Notes: generated by a model from the letters alone, not told the origin. A stretch of 64,000 bases of DNA from an uncultured Lachnobacterium sp. (GCA_900550545.1 URSS01000008.1:13618-77617); one strand, 5' to 3'. Shown: positions 50,240-59,603, counted from the stretch's first letter. A program made the numbers and translations.

Positions 50240-52399
50240 ATGAAGTTACCAGAATTAAAAAAGAAATTCAGAAATAGATATGCAATCAAAATTGTAGCAG
50301 GCGTTCTTACCGTTGCACTGCTTGGAAGCAGCATGACGGCAGTTGCAGTACAGGCAGACCAGAAAGAAGGCGCAACGGTAGAGACAACTGCAGAAACAAG
50401 CAGTGATAATAAAGTGGATGCCAGTGATATTGAAGATCTGGTTTCCATTAAAGCAAATGACAAAGAAATAGGAAAAGACGAGAGTGTTTACCTGATTTCT
50501 GATGCAAGTGGTAAAGTATATAACACAATTGTAAGTGATCATCTGACAAACAAAGACAAGGCAGATACTTTAGAGGATCAGTCAAACTTAACAGATATCA
50601 AAAATGTAAAGGGTGATGAAGAGTTCACCCAGGACGGAGATAAACTTACCTGGAAAGCAGGTGGCAATGATATTTATTATCAGGGAACTTCCGATGAGGA
50701 AGCTCCGGTCAGCCAGAAAGTGACTTACTATCTGGACGGCAATGAAATCGATCCAAAGGATTTGGCTGGAAAGTCCGGTAAAGTTACCATCCATTTTGAT
50801 TACACAAACAATTCTTCTTACAAAGAGACCATAAATGGCAAGGAAGTTGAAGTAAAAGTTCCATTTGCAGCAGTGACGGCAATGGCTCTTGATGACAGCT
50901 TTACCAATGTGGAAGTAAAGAATGGCAAAATACAAAGCAATGGAGACAACAACATCATTATCGGATATGCACTTCCTGGAATTAAGGAAAGCCTGAATGT
51001 AGAGGATTCTGATTTCGTAGATGATCTGGAACTCCCGGAAGATTTTGAAGTGACTGCAGATGTCAAGGATTTCAAACTGGATACTGCAATGACCATCGTC
51101 ATGAATGCAGGCAGCATGGTATCTATGGAAAAAGGCGACAGCTCCTCTTTGGATGACATGATTGATGAGTTATCCGATGCAAGTACCAAGTTAAAAGATG
51201 GCTCTTCTGATCTGGCAAAGGGAATCGATACATTACAGAGCAGCCTTGCAGATTACGCGAGTGGTATGAGCGAGCTGTATTCCAAGAGTGGAGATCTTGC
51301 TTCCGGTGTCAACACATTAAACAGCAGCGCAGCTACCATTAACCAGGGTATTCAGACGTTAGATAAAGCACTGAACACCAAGATGAGCGACAAGGAAAAA
51401 GCAGCAGCACAGAAGACGGCATCCGACGCAGTAGCAGCAGAATTTAAGAATGGCAAGACAAAAGAAGTTACCGACCAGATTTATAATTCATTACGTTATA
51501 CAAAGAGTAAAGATGGTTCCACTGCTGACGGTGCATTATATACTTCCTTATATGATGGCGCATACAATGCAAACGCAGCAACAACCGTATACAATGAAGT
51601 TGTAAGACAGGTACTTCTTCAAGCAGCAGGACAGCCGGCGACCAGCAAACTGACAGCAGATCAGGTCGCTGAGGCAATCAAGACAAATTATGCAAAGGGT
51701 GCACAGGCAAACGATCCGACTTCAACTGCAATGTATGCAGTTACAAATGGAATGACAAGTGCGCAGCTTGCAGAACTTCTTTACGCAAAGTCAGGTGCAA
51801 AAGATACGCTTTTTGCAAAGACAGAAAGTACGATCCAGGCACAGTTAAAAGCAGGAAGAGACAATGCACAGATCAAAGCGGGCGTAGAGCAGAGTTTAAA
51901 GACAATGGCAGAACAGCTCGCAGGTGCATGTGAGAGTGCTGCTTCACAGGCAGCAGGTCAGGCAGCAGTTACCGGAGCAGAGAGTGCCAAGGCTACCGTT
52001 GCAAAGCAGATCGAGGCAGTACAGAAGAACGGATACAGCCTTGTTAGCGGAGCAAAGGCATTGAGCAAAGGAACACAGACACTGGCAGATCAGGTTCCGA
52101 CTCTGACAGCTGGTATCAAAGCTTTAAACGATGCTACTGTAAAGATTGTAGATGGTGTGGATGAGTTACATGATGGTTCTCATAAACTTGCAGATGGAAT
52201 TGTTGAGTTTGATGAAGACGGAATTTCCAAGATTGTAAACAGTTACGAAGGTGATATCAAACCGTTCACCGATCGTTTACAGGCTGTTCTTGATGCAGGA
52301 GAAGATTATCAAACATTTACATCTGTAGCAGACGGTGTAAACGGAAGTGTGAAGTTTATTTACAAACTTGATTCAATCAAGGCAGATGATGCCAAATAA
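50240..52399 (+). CDS. Secreted heptad-repeat (XXXLXXG) partner protein
   Basis: A 719-residue protein with a signal anchor at about residues 15-38. The N-terminal third is beta-rich with a VTYYLDGNEIDPKDLAGKSG block. From about 300 on it contains heptad-like repeats of Leu and Gly seven residues apart (KDGSSDLAKGIDTLQSSLAD and SGVNTLNSSAATINQGIQTL), as in YhgE/Pip-type and MMPL partner proteins. It lacks the C-terminal membrane domain of YhgE. AGGAGG precedes the ATG, 15 bases after the transporter. It may form a coiled external channel or brace for the MMPL pump. Confidence 0.75.
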   Translation: MKLPELKKKFRNRYAIKIVAGVLTVALLGSSMTAVAVQADQKEGATVETTAETSSDNKVDASDIEDLVSIKANDKEIGKDESVYLISDASGKVYNTIVSDHLTNKDKADTLEDQSNLTDIKNVKGDEEFTQDGDKLTWKAGGNDIYYQGTSDEEAPVSQKVTYYLDGNEIDPKDLAGKSGKVTIHFDYTNNSSYKETINGKEVEVKVPFAAVTAMALDDSFTNVEVKNGKIQSNGDNNIIIGYALPGIKESLNVEDSDFVDDLELPEDFEVTADVKDFKLDTAMTIVMNAGSMVSMEKGDSSSLDDMIDELSDASTKLKDGSSDLAKGIDTLQSSLADYASGMSELYSKSGDLASGVNTLNSSAATINQGIQTLDKALNTKMSDKEKAAAQKTASDAVAAEFKNGKTKEVTDQIYNSLRYTKSKDGSTADGALYTSLYDGAYNANAATTVYNEVVRQVLLQAAGQPATSKLTADQVAEAIKTNYAKGAQANDPTSTAMYAVTNGMTSAQLAELLYAKSGAKDTLFAKTESTIQAQLKAGRDNAQIKAGVEQSLKTMAEQLAGACESAASQAAGQAAVTGAESAKATVAKQIEAVQKNGYSLVSGAKALSKGTQTLADQVPTLTAGIKALNDATVKIVDGVDELHDGSHKLADGIVEFDEDGISKIVNSYEGDIKPFTDRLQAVLDAGEDYQTFTSVADGVNGSVKFIYKLDSIKADDAK

Positions 52400-52425
52400 A
52401 AACAGATCATTGGAGGAACACTAGG

Positions 52426-53010
52426 ATGAACTGGTTAGAAAATTTGCTGATTGTGGCCGGAATTTCATTGGATATCTTTGCAGGAATGGAATGCCAGGGC
52501 TCGCTCGTGAAAAAAATAAATAAAAAGCATTTATTCGCGATATGTACTGTGGTTGTTATCGGGCAGCTGATCGAGTTATTCCTAGGATATTTCCTTTCCG
52601 ATTTGTTTTGCCGGAAATATGCAGTGGCAAATGAAAAGATGCTTGGAGAGATCATCGCAATGCTGATTTTCTTTGCAGTTGGGATTCGACTGATGACCAA
52701 AGCTGTTCGCAATGAACGGATCGAGGAACATCTCGAGAACGACCTGGGGATTAAACGTTTTGTTCTGATGGTGGCCAGAACCGGAATATATACGATTTTG
52801 GTCGGCATTGCATTTGGCTTTTTAGGAACGAATGCAACATTGCTTTTAATCATGACGCTCATAGTTACGATTGCATTTGTAATCGGAGGAATGTACACAG
52901 GCTATCATATGGGATTTGATTCTAAGACCATGGTATATGCCGTGGGGGCGATTTTATTGTGGATTTCTGGATTTGATGTATTATTACGTAGAGTGTTAGA
53001 TATTTTTTAG
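52426..53010 (+). CDS. MntP-like manganese efflux pump family protein
   Basis: A 194-residue membrane protein with six segments. SLDIFAGMECQGSLVKK (about 15-31) parallels the first MntP repeat but with Glu and Cys at the positions between, and the second half repeats the pattern (TATTYG-type GGMYTGYHMG). Manganese export is the family role; the changed acidic residues leave the substrate uncertain. GGAGG lies before the ATG. It follows the heptad protein by 27 bases and ends the TetR/MMPL unit. Confidence 0.7.
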   Translation: MNWLENLLIVAGISLDIFAGMECQGSLVKKINKKHLFAICTVVVIGQLIELFLGYFLSDLFCRKYAVANEKMLGEIIAMLIFFAVGIRLMTKAVRNERIEEHLENDLGIKRFVLMVARTGIYTILVGIAFGFLGTNATLLLIMTLIVTIAFVIGGMYTGYHMGFDSKTMVYAVGAILLWISGFDVLLRRVLDIF

Positions 53011-53021
53011 AGAGAAGGAAT

Positions 53022-53056
53022 ACAGAGGGCAGATGATTGCCCTCTGTTTTATTTTG
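53022..53056 (+). terminator. Terminator of the MMPL-MntP unit
   Basis: ACAGAGGGCA/TGCCCTCTGT perfect 10-bp stem, 6-base loop, TTTATTTT tail. Confidence 0.9.
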
Positions 53057-53120
53057 TAGTAAGATAGAGGCGTTCTTTGAAAAGTTACAGGAAAAAGAAT
53101 AGCAGGGAGATTGCAGGCAT

Positions 53121-53846
53121 ATGATAGAAGACAGACAGGCGGTAACAGAAGATTACACGGTCATTGATCTGGAGATGACGGGATTGACACCGAAACAGGA
53201 TAAAATTATTGAGATCGGGGCAGTGAAGGTGCGTGGGAAAAAGGTGGTAGACACTTTTGGCACGCTGGTGAAATCTGCGCGGCCGATTCCAGAGAGAGTC
53301 AGCGAACTAACCGGTATCACGAATGAAATGATGGAAACCGGGATGGAAGAAGATCGGGCGATAGAGACGCTGCTTTCTTTTATCGGGGAGGATGTGATCG
53401 TAGGGCATAATATATCATTTGATTACAGTTTTCTCAAACAGTGGGCGGTCAACCGCAAACTGCCATTGCAAATGTATGCGTGTGATACACTGCGCATAGC
53501 CCGGTCCCTGCTTCCGGGGGAACAGTCGAAGAAACTGGAAGATCTCTGCAATTATTTTCAAATAGAGAGGGAACATGCACATCGTGCATTGGATGATGCA
53601 GTCGAAACACAGAAAATATATGAATGCCTTATGAATTGTGCATTGCCGGAAAAGCAGGAACTTTTTGTGCCGAAACTTCTGACATATAAAGCAAAGCGGC
53701 AGACGCCGGCTACCGCACATCAGATCGAACGTTTGAAACAGTTGCGGGAAAAGTATCAGATTACAGATGAAATCGTATGGGATGCCCTGACAAGAAGTGA
53801 GGCATCCCGTCTGCAGGATAAATATTATACAACTTATGGAAGATAG
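53121..53846 (+). CDS. DnaQ-like 3'-5' exonuclease
   Basis: A 241-residue DEDDh exonuclease. ExoI is VIDLEMTGL (Asp and Glu near 14-16), ExoII is VGHNISFDYSFL (near 94-105) and ExoIII HRALDDAVET (near 154-163). The last 60 residues add a helical extension with KAKRQTPATAHQIERLKQLR. It resembles the stand-alone PolC/DnaQ epsilon-type exonucleases of Clostridia used in repair or RNA processing. It lies tail to tail with a reverse-strand gene, overlapping by 13 bases. Confidence 0.87.
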   Translation: MIEDRQAVTEDYTVIDLEMTGLTPKQDKIIEIGAVKVRGKKVVDTFGTLVKSARPIPERVSELTGITNEMMETGMEEDRAIETLLSFIGEDVIVGHNISFDYSFLKQWAVNRKLPLQMYACDTLRIARSLLPGEQSKKLEDLCNYFQIEREHAHRALDDAVETQKIYECLMNCALPEKQELFVPKLLTYKAKRQTPATAHQIERLKQLREKYQITDEIVWDALTRSEASRLQDKYYTTYGR

Positions 53847-54421
53847 GTTCTTAATTTTTCAACGATGATACTGCGGGCAAGTGTGTTGATTTCTTCCGCA
53901 GAAGCGATTAGATTCTGAATTTGTGTTGCTTGTCCGTCCTGTTTGTACAGGTCAGCAAGCGTTGTATAGATACTGATCGCATCGGCATGGTAGGACACTG
54001 CAAGTTCTAACAGTCCTTTGGCGGCATTTTTCTGACCATCGGCAAGAAGTTCCTGCGCATAGATGTTTACTGCACTTACAAATTCGGTAAAATTGGCATC
54101 GTAAGCGGAGAGCTCATCGAGGTTTGCAGCGCCATATTCCAGTTTCAGTTCGGTGTTCGTGATACCGGACAGGTTGAGCATCTTATCAGAAGAAAGGTGC
54201 ACCAGCGTCTTTTCTGCGTCTGTGTGAAGGTTTTGTGGTATTTTTTCGATGGGTATGGTAAGATAGTTGAGATTGTGGATATCTTTGCGGCGTGTAAAAT
54301 TAGCCAGCCGCTCGTTTTCCCAGAATTGTTCCTGGGCATTTTCCTGTGAACGGTTATTTTTATGGATTGCAAAGTTTAATATTAATACAAAAATGATAAA
54401 TACAGCTAAAAATATGAACAT
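53834..54421 (-). CDS. Membrane-anchored helical (TPR-like) protein
   Basis: A 195-residue protein on the reverse strand. The first 17 residues form a signal anchor (MFIFLAVFIIFVLILNFAI), followed by a charged Asn/Gln/Arg-rich region. Residues about 100-195 are helical and resemble TPR repeats (ISIYTTLADLYKQDGQ, LLELAVSYHADA). It is not recognised as a named family. Divergent transcription from the microprotein gene begins in the gap after 54421. Confidence 0.68.
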   Translation of the reverse strand: MFIFLAVFIIFVLILNFAIHKNNRSQENAQEQFWENERLANFTRRKDIHNLNYLTIPIEKIPQNLHTDAEKTLVHLSSDKMLNLSGITNTELKLEYGAANLDELSAYDANFTEFVSAVNIYAQELLADGQKNAAKGLLELAVSYHADAISIYTTLADLYKQDGQATQIQNLIASAEEINTLARSIIVEKLRTYLP

Positions 54422-54494
54422 AGAGAAAAGTCCTTTCTTATGTGAATTTCCGGTTGTATTGATTATAACTTATAATTACAGAGAGGTGAATAGA

Positions 54495-54587
54495 ATGAAG
54501 AAAAAAAATCGTATGATTGCAATTGTGGCATTGGTATTGATTGTTGCAATGGTTGTCACTTCTGTTGTTTCAGCATTCATGATGTAG
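54495..54587 (+). CDS. 30-residue membrane microprotein
   Basis: The reading frame MKKKNRMIAIVALVLIVAMV plus TSVVSAFMM is a basic start followed by one hydrophobic helix. GAGAGGTG lies 6 bases before the ATG, and a TATAAT stands about 20 bases upstream of that. The size and form suggest a small membrane protein such as a regulator or a tail of an unknown complex. It is divergent from the anchored helical protein and 109 bases before the VanW gene. Short hydrophobic frames can arise by chance, but the ribosome site makes this one credible. Confidence 0.6.
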   Translation: MKKKNRMIAIVALVLIVAMVVTSVVSAFMM

Positions 54588-54622
54588 GAGACGCAATGGC
54601 ATATTATGACGCGAACTAAGGC

Positions 54623-54650
54623 TTGAAAATGTGGGTGTTTGTGATAAAAT
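54623..54650 (+). promoter_or_regulatory. Possible promoter of the VanW gene
   Basis: TTGAAA, 16 bases, TAAAAT, 46 bases before the ATG. Confidence 0.5.
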
Positions 54651-54695
54651 ATGTAGTCAGACAAAGTATGGTGGAATTGTAGTTAAGGAAAGAAT

Positions 54696-56360
54696 ATGAA
54701 GAAGACAGGGAAAATTATCTTTTTTGGAACATTATTTGGTTTGTTATGCAGTTTTGGAAATGCACAGACGGTTCAGGCGCAGGATGAAATTGCAATAGAA
54801 GACGGTGTGTGCATCGGCAATGTTGATGTAGGTGGAATGACGGAGGACGAAGCTAAGACAGCCGTTTCTTCCTATGTAGATAGTCTCATGGACACTACAT
54901 TTACATTGAAGGGTAAATCCGGTTCCATCGAAATGACCGCTGCTGACATGGGCGTTACGACCGATGTAGACACTGCTGTGACCGAAGCGCTCGCAGTAGG
55001 TCGTGCGGGAAGTCTGATCAATCGTTATAAAACGACACAGGATTTGAAGAAAAATAAATTGGTGCTGGATATGCACTTAAGTGTGGATAAACAGCAGACT
55101 GCACAGAAATTGTACAGCAGTTCCGGAAAACTGAGTGTGGAAGCTGTGGACAACGGATTGAAGCGCGAAAATGGTGAATTTGTATATGTTCCGGGTAAGG
55201 AAGGTGTGGAAGTTGACATTGTAAATTCCGTATATGCCATCAATGATTTCCTTGCCGATGGATGGGATGGAAGTGATAATGAGATTGCACTTGTCACAGA
55301 AGTCGTAGAGCCACGTGGAACAGAGGATGAACTTGCAGAAGTAAAAGACTTATTAGGAAGTTATTCGACGGATTTCAGCAGCTCGGGTCCGGGACGTGCC
55401 AAGAATGTAACAACAGGTTGCAGTAAGGTAGACGGCACAATCCTTTATCCGGGAGATGAGTTTGAACTTTGCTCTACGGTAAGTCCTTTTACACAGGAAA
55501 ACGGATATGAACTTGCAGGCGCTTATCAGAATGGTACAACGGTAGAGTCTTTTGGTGGAGGAATCTGCCAGGTGGCTACTACATTATATAATGCGGTAAT
55601 ACGCGCCGAACTTGAGATTACCATGCGTTATAACCACTCCATGATGGTACATTATGTGCAGCCATCTATGGATGCAGCAATTGCAGGCAATTATAAGGAT
55701 CTCCGTTTTAAAAATAATCTGGATTCACCGATTTATATTGAGGGATACTGTAGTGGTGGTGTGATACATTTTAATGTATATGGCAAGGAAACACGTCCTT
55801 CTAACCGTGAGATTTCGTTTGAGAGCGAGACCGTTTCTACCGTAGATCCGGAGGTTAAATTTAATCTTGATTCGAGCAAAGCAATCGGATACTGGAGTGT
55901 CGATCAGACACCACATACCGGATGTATTGCACAGCTTTGGAAAATTGTTAAAGTTGACGGCGTGCAGCAGAGCAGAGATCTGTTCAACAAGAGTAACTAT
56001 CAGTCTTCTCCAAAGATCATTACTATTGGAACTAAAGATGCCACGGCAGAATCACTTACTGCCTTAAAGAATGCAGTTACTACAGGAGATGAGGCAACGG
56101 TGCGAGGTGCGGTATCCGGTCTGAAATCCAATGCAGATGCACAAGAGGAAGAAGACGAAAATAAGGATGAAGACAAGGATGTTGATGCATCCGACAAAAA
56201 AGATGATAAGAAGGGTGATTCCAACGCATCTGATAAAACAGATGATAAGAAAGATGACAAGAAGGACGATAAAAAGGACGATAAAAAGGACAATCAGACC
56301 TCGTCCGATAATAAATCTTCTTCGGATGATGCAAAGGCAAACAAAGAATCATCAAATTAG
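54696..56360 (+). CDS. VanW-family secreted protein with Lys/Asp-rich tail
   Basis: A 554-residue protein. An N-terminal signal peptide (about 1-28, cutting near VQAQDE) is followed by a peptidoglycan-binding-like PG_binding_4 region (about 40-220) and the VanW domain (about 225-345, with FSSSGPGRAKNVTTGCSKVDGTI and FGGGICQVATTLYNAVI). A C-terminal part from about 350 (G5-like) leads to a 70-residue tail of DDKK units. The tail may bind cations or the wall surface. The function of VanW is unknown although it occurs in some vancomycin clusters. AAGGAAAG precedes the ATG. Confidence 0.85.
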   Translation: MKKTGKIIFFGTLFGLLCSFGNAQTVQAQDEIAIEDGVCIGNVDVGGMTEDEAKTAVSSYVDSLMDTTFTLKGKSGSIEMTAADMGVTTDVDTAVTEALAVGRAGSLINRYKTTQDLKKNKLVLDMHLSVDKQQTAQKLYSSSGKLSVEAVDNGLKRENGEFVYVPGKEGVEVDIVNSVYAINDFLADGWDGSDNEIALVTEVVEPRGTEDELAEVKDLLGSYSTDFSSSGPGRAKNVTTGCSKVDGTILYPGDEFELCSTVSPFTQENGYELAGAYQNGTTVESFGGGICQVATTLYNAVIRAELEITMRYNHSMMVHYVQPSMDAAIAGNYKDLRFKNNLDSPIYIEGYCSGGVIHFNVYGKETRPSNREISFESETVSTVDPEVKFNLDSSKAIGYWSVDQTPHTGCIAQLWKIVKVDGVQQSRDLFNKSNYQSSPKIITIGTKDATAESLTALKNAVTTGDEATVRGAVSGLKSNADAQEEEDENKDEDKDVDASDKKDDKKGDSNASDKTDDKKDDKKDDKKDDKKDNQTSSDNKSSSDDAKANKESSN

Positions 56361-56421
56361 TTTGAACATCAGGCTGCTTCCGGCAAATGGGGCAGCCTTG
56401 TAGTCTATAAGTGGAGCGAGT

Positions 56422-57390
56422 ATGAAAGCAGGAAAATTGTCAGAATCAGCCTTGAAGCGTTCTGTGCTGAAACAATTACATAATGGAAATTCTGAGGTCC
56501 CTCCTATGGTGGGAGGCGATTATGCAGCAGTGCAGGCAAAAGAATCAATGGTGGTTCAGGCAACGGGAGCACGATGTTGTGGAGGAAGTCTGCGTGGTGT
56601 GCTCAGTGTTTATAATGCACTGAACAATCTGGCGTGCAGTGGAGCAAAACCTCTGGGTATTACGCTGACCCTGCTTTTGCCGACATCCTGCAGTGAAAAT
56701 GATCTGCGGCGGGAACTTGCAGCAATACAGGCTGTATGTGATAAAGAAGAAATTCCGATTCTCGGTGGGCATACAGAAGTAACTCGAAGCGTGACGGAAC
56801 CGGTCATTTCGATTACAGCGACCGGAACGACCGATACACAGCTTATCCGGCCGGGACAGGTGGAACCGGGAATGGATCTGTTGGTAACGAAAGCAGTGGG
56901 ACTGGAAGGCACGGCAATACTGGCGATCGAGAAAGAAAAGGAACTTTTGGAGCGCTACGCGCAGCCTTTCATCGATCAGGCAAAGAAATTTGTGGACTAT
57001 CTGTCCATACGTTCGGAGGCCGCAGTCGCCGCACAGTCTGGCGTTGCAGCGATGCATGACATCTCAGAAGGAGGTGTATTTGGTGCACTCTGGGAGTTGG
57101 GGCAAAGCTCTGGCGTCGGACTTGAAATCGAATTAAAAAAAATTCCTCTTCGTCAGGAAACTGTGGAAATCTGTGAATTTTTCAATCTGAATCCGTATAA
57201 GATGGTTTCCGGTGGAAGCGTACTTATGGCGGCAAAGGATGGAAATGCGATCGTGCATGCGATTCGACAGGCCGGTGGAGAGGCGGTCATCATCGGAAAG
57301 GCAACCGACAGCAATGACAGGGTGCTGATCAATGGAGATGAGCGCAGATTCCTTGAGACAACACAGACAGACGAACTGATGAAGCTGTAA
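56422..57390 (+). CDS. AIR synthase-related protein (HypE/PurM superfamily)
   Basis: A 322-residue protein. The N-terminal half carries the HypE/PurM fold (GDYAAVQAKESMVVQATGAR and LGGHTEVTRSVTEPVISITA), and the C-terminal half has SEGGVFGALWELGQSSGVG. The gene lacks neighbours for hydrogenase maturation or purine synthesis, so it may be a stand-alone AIR-synthase-like enzyme acting on an unknown ATP-dependent substrate. TGGAGCGAG precedes the ATG, and the following Lrp/aminotransferase genes may share the transcript. Confidence 0.8.
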   Translation: MKAGKLSESALKRSVLKQLHNGNSEVPPMVGGDYAAVQAKESMVVQATGARCCGGSLRGVLSVYNALNNLACSGAKPLGITLTLLLPTSCSENDLRRELAAIQAVCDKEEIPILGGHTEVTRSVTEPVISITATGTTDTQLIRPGQVEPGMDLLVTKAVGLEGTAILAIEKEKELLERYAQPFIDQAKKFVDYLSIRSEAAVAAQSGVAAMHDISEGGVFGALWELGQSSGVGLEIELKKIPLRQETVEICEFFNLNPYKMVSGGSVLMAAKDGNAIVHAIRQAGGEAVIIGKATDSNDRVLINGDERRFLETTQTDELMKL

Positions 57391-57431
57391 TTGATTTAAG
57401 ATAATAAGTTTAATCATTTTAGGAGAATATC

Positions 57432-57911
57432 ATGAGAGAAAAAATTTTGACATTTATAGAGAAAAACAGCCGTATTGATTTAAATGAGCTGGCAATCATC
57501 CTTGGTGTGGATGAAGCGACAGTTATGAATGAACTGGAAAGCATGGAAAAGGAAGGCATTATCTGTGGATATCATACATTGATCAACTGGGATAAAGCCG
57601 GGGTGGAAAAAGTATCTGCACTGATCGAGGTGCGTGTTACTCCGCAGAGAGGTATGGGATTTGACAAGGTGGCTGAGCGAATCTATAACTATCCGGAAGT
57701 AAATTCCGTTTATCTGATTTCTGGTGGATTTGATCTGATGGTAACTTTGGAGGGAAAGACACTGCGTGAGATTTCCCAGTTCGTATCCGATAAGCTTTCA
57801 GCACTTGATCAGGTACTGAGTACAAAGACAAACTTTATTTTAAAGAAATACAAAGACCATGGAACTGTCATGGCAGCAAAACCAAAAGATGAAAGGATTA
57901 TGATGGCATAA
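57432..57911 (+). CDS. Lrp/AsnC-family regulator
   Basis: A 159-residue protein. The HTH spans about 10-50 (IDLNELAIILGVDEATVMNE), and the RAM domain about 65-150 with VRVTPQRGMGFDKVAERI and SVYLISGGFDLMVT. This family senses amino acids as octamers. AGGAGA lies before the ATG. Its last base is shared with the start of an aminotransferase (TAATG), so it probably regulates that gene. Confidence 0.88.
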   Translation: MREKILTFIEKNSRIDLNELAIILGVDEATVMNELESMEKEGIICGYHTLINWDKAGVEKVSALIEVRVTPQRGMGFDKVAERIYNYPEVNSVYLISGGFDLMVTLEGKTLREISQFVSDKLSALDQVLSTKTNFILKKYKDHGTVMAAKPKDERIMMA

Positions 57912-59080
57912 TGAGAGACCCGTTATCAAAAACAATTAAAACAATTCAGCCATCTGGTATCCGAAAGTTTTTCGATATTGTCAGTGAGATGGATGATGCA
58001 ATTTCCCTTGGTGTTGGAGAACCTGATTTTGACACACCTTGGCATATTCGTGATGAGGGCATCTATTCCCTCGAAAAAGGAAGAACATTTTATACGTCCA
58101 ATGCCGGTTTAAAAGAATTGAAGATCGAGATCGCCAAATTTTTAAGCCGCAGATATGGACTTACTTATGATTACAATAAAGAGATGCTGGTAACGATCGG
58201 CGGAAGTGAGGCAATTGATATTGCAATGCGCGCCATGTTGGATCCGGGTGATGAAGTAATCATCCCGCAGCCGAGCTATGTATCGTATCTGCCTTGTGCT
58301 GTGCTTGCAAATGGTACACCGGTCATTATTGATCTGAAGGCTGAGAATGAATTCCGTCTGACTGCAGAGGAGTTAGAGGCTGCAATTACACCAAAGACAA
58401 AGATTCTGGTACTGCCGTTTCCAAACAATCCGACCGGTGCGGTAATGGAGAAAAAGGACTTAGAGGCGATTGCAGAAGTTATTATCAAACATGATATCTT
58501 TGTAATCAGTGATGAAATTTATTCAGAACTTACCTATCTGGAAAAGCATGTTTCGATTGCTTCTCTTCCGGGAATGAAGGAACGTACCGTTCTTATTAAC
58601 GGATTTTCCAAATCGCATGCAATGACAGGATGGCGTCTTGGCTATGCGTGCGGACCGGCAGAAATCATCAAACAGATGATCAAGATTCATCAGTTTGCAA
58701 TCATGTGTGCACCGACAACAAGCCAATATGCAGCGGTTGAGGCAATGCGCAACGGAGACGAGGATGTGCAGATGATGCGTGAGGAGTATAACGGAAGACG
58801 CCGTTATCTGATGCAGCGTTTTAAAGATATGGGCTTGTCCTGTTTTGAGCCGTTTGGTGCTTTTTATGTGTTCCCATGCATCAAAGAGTTTGGCATGACA
58901 TCGGATGAGTTTGCAACTAAACTGTTGCAGTCTAAGAAAGTTGCTGTGGTACCGGGTACCGCGTTCGGTGCATCAGGAGAGGGATTTATCCGTATTTCTT
59001 ATGCATACTCACTGGAAGATTTAAAACTTGCACTTTCCCGTGTGGAAGAGTTCATCAATGAACTGCGGGCTGCAAAATAA
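57911..59080 (+). CDS. PLP-dependent aminotransferase, class I/II
   Basis: A 389-residue enzyme. PLP-lysine lies in INGFSKSHAMTGWRLGYACG (about 231-250), the Asn/Asp/Tyr PLP contacts in LPFPNNPTGAVMEKKD (about 165-180) and VISDEIYSELTY (about 197-208), with the C-terminal Arg in RISYAYS. It is of the aspartate/aromatic aminotransferase fold; the amino acid is unknown. Its start overlaps the Lrp stop by one base, so the two are co-regulated. Confidence 0.9.
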   Translation: MRDPLSKTIKTIQPSGIRKFFDIVSEMDDAISLGVGEPDFDTPWHIRDEGIYSLEKGRTFYTSNAGLKELKIEIAKFLSRRYGLTYDYNKEMLVTIGGSEAIDIAMRAMLDPGDEVIIPQPSYVSYLPCAVLANGTPVIIDLKAENEFRLTAEELEAAITPKTKILVLPFPNNPTGAVMEKKDLEAIAEVIIKHDIFVISDEIYSELTYLEKHVSIASLPGMKERTVLINGFSKSHAMTGWRLGYACGPAEIIKQMIKIHQFAIMCAPTTSQYAAVEAMRNGDEDVQMMREEYNGRRRYLMQRFKDMGLSCFEPFGAFYVFPCIKEFGMTSDEFATKLLQSKKVAVVPGTAFGASGEGFIRISYAYSLEDLKLALSRVEEFINELRAAK

Positions 59081-59098
59081 GATAGGACAGGATAGATT

Positions 59099-59602
59099 AT
59101 GGCAAAGCTGAATATCGTTTTACATGAGCCGGAGATTCCGGCAAATACAGGAAATATCGGGCGTACCTGCGTAGCAACAGGTACGCGCCTTCATCTCATC
59201 GAGCCGCTTGGCTTTTCTCTTTCTGAGAAACATTTAAAGCGTGCCGGTATGGATTACTGGAAAGACCTCGATGTGACGACATATGAGAACTGGGAGGATT
59301 TCTGTAAAAGAAATCCGGGCGCAAAGATCTATTATGCGACAACAAAAGGAAGACATGTGTATTCGGATGTGCAGTACGAACCGGACTGCTACATTATGTT
59401 TGGAAAAGAGAGTGCGGGAATTCCGGAGGAGATTTTGAAAGAAAATCCGGATACCTGTGTGCGGATTCCAATGATCGGGGAGACACGCTCACTCAATTTA
59501 TCCAATTCAGTTGCCATCGTATTATACGAGGCACTCAGACAGAATCAATTTGACCATATGAAGTTGGAAGGACAGCTCCACAGACTGAGCTGGGATGATT
59601 AA
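59099..59602 (+). CDS. trmL: tRNA (cytidine(34)/cmnm5U(34)-2'-O)-methyltransferase
   Basis: A 167-residue SPOUT methyltransferase. It begins MAKLNIVLHEPEIPANTGNI with GRTC following, then FGKESAGIPEEIL and IPMIGETRSLNLSNSVAIVL, the knot-forming SAM site. It methylates the wobble ribose of some leucine tRNAs. GATAGGACAGG precedes the ATG. Its end is close to the ecfA1 start, suggesting one transcript. Confidence 0.93.
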   Translation: MAKLNIVLHEPEIPANTGNIGRTCVATGTRLHLIEPLGFSLSEKHLKRAGMDYWKDLDVTTYENWEDFCKRNPGAKIYYATTKGRHVYSDVQYEPDCYIMFGKESAGIPEEILKENPDTCVRIPMIGETRSLNLSNSVAIVLYEALRQNQFDHMKLEGQLHRLSWDD

Positions 59603-59603
59603 G

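Noticed and set aside
56131..56403. A forward frame rich in Lys, Arg, Met and Thr.
   Set aside because: It is the alternate reading of the DDKK tail codons of the VanW gene and has no ribosome site.
56361..56410. AGGCTGC/GCAGCCT stem after the VanW gene, considered as a terminator.
   Set aside because: No T run follows the stem, so read-through to the AIR-synthase-like gene is as likely.
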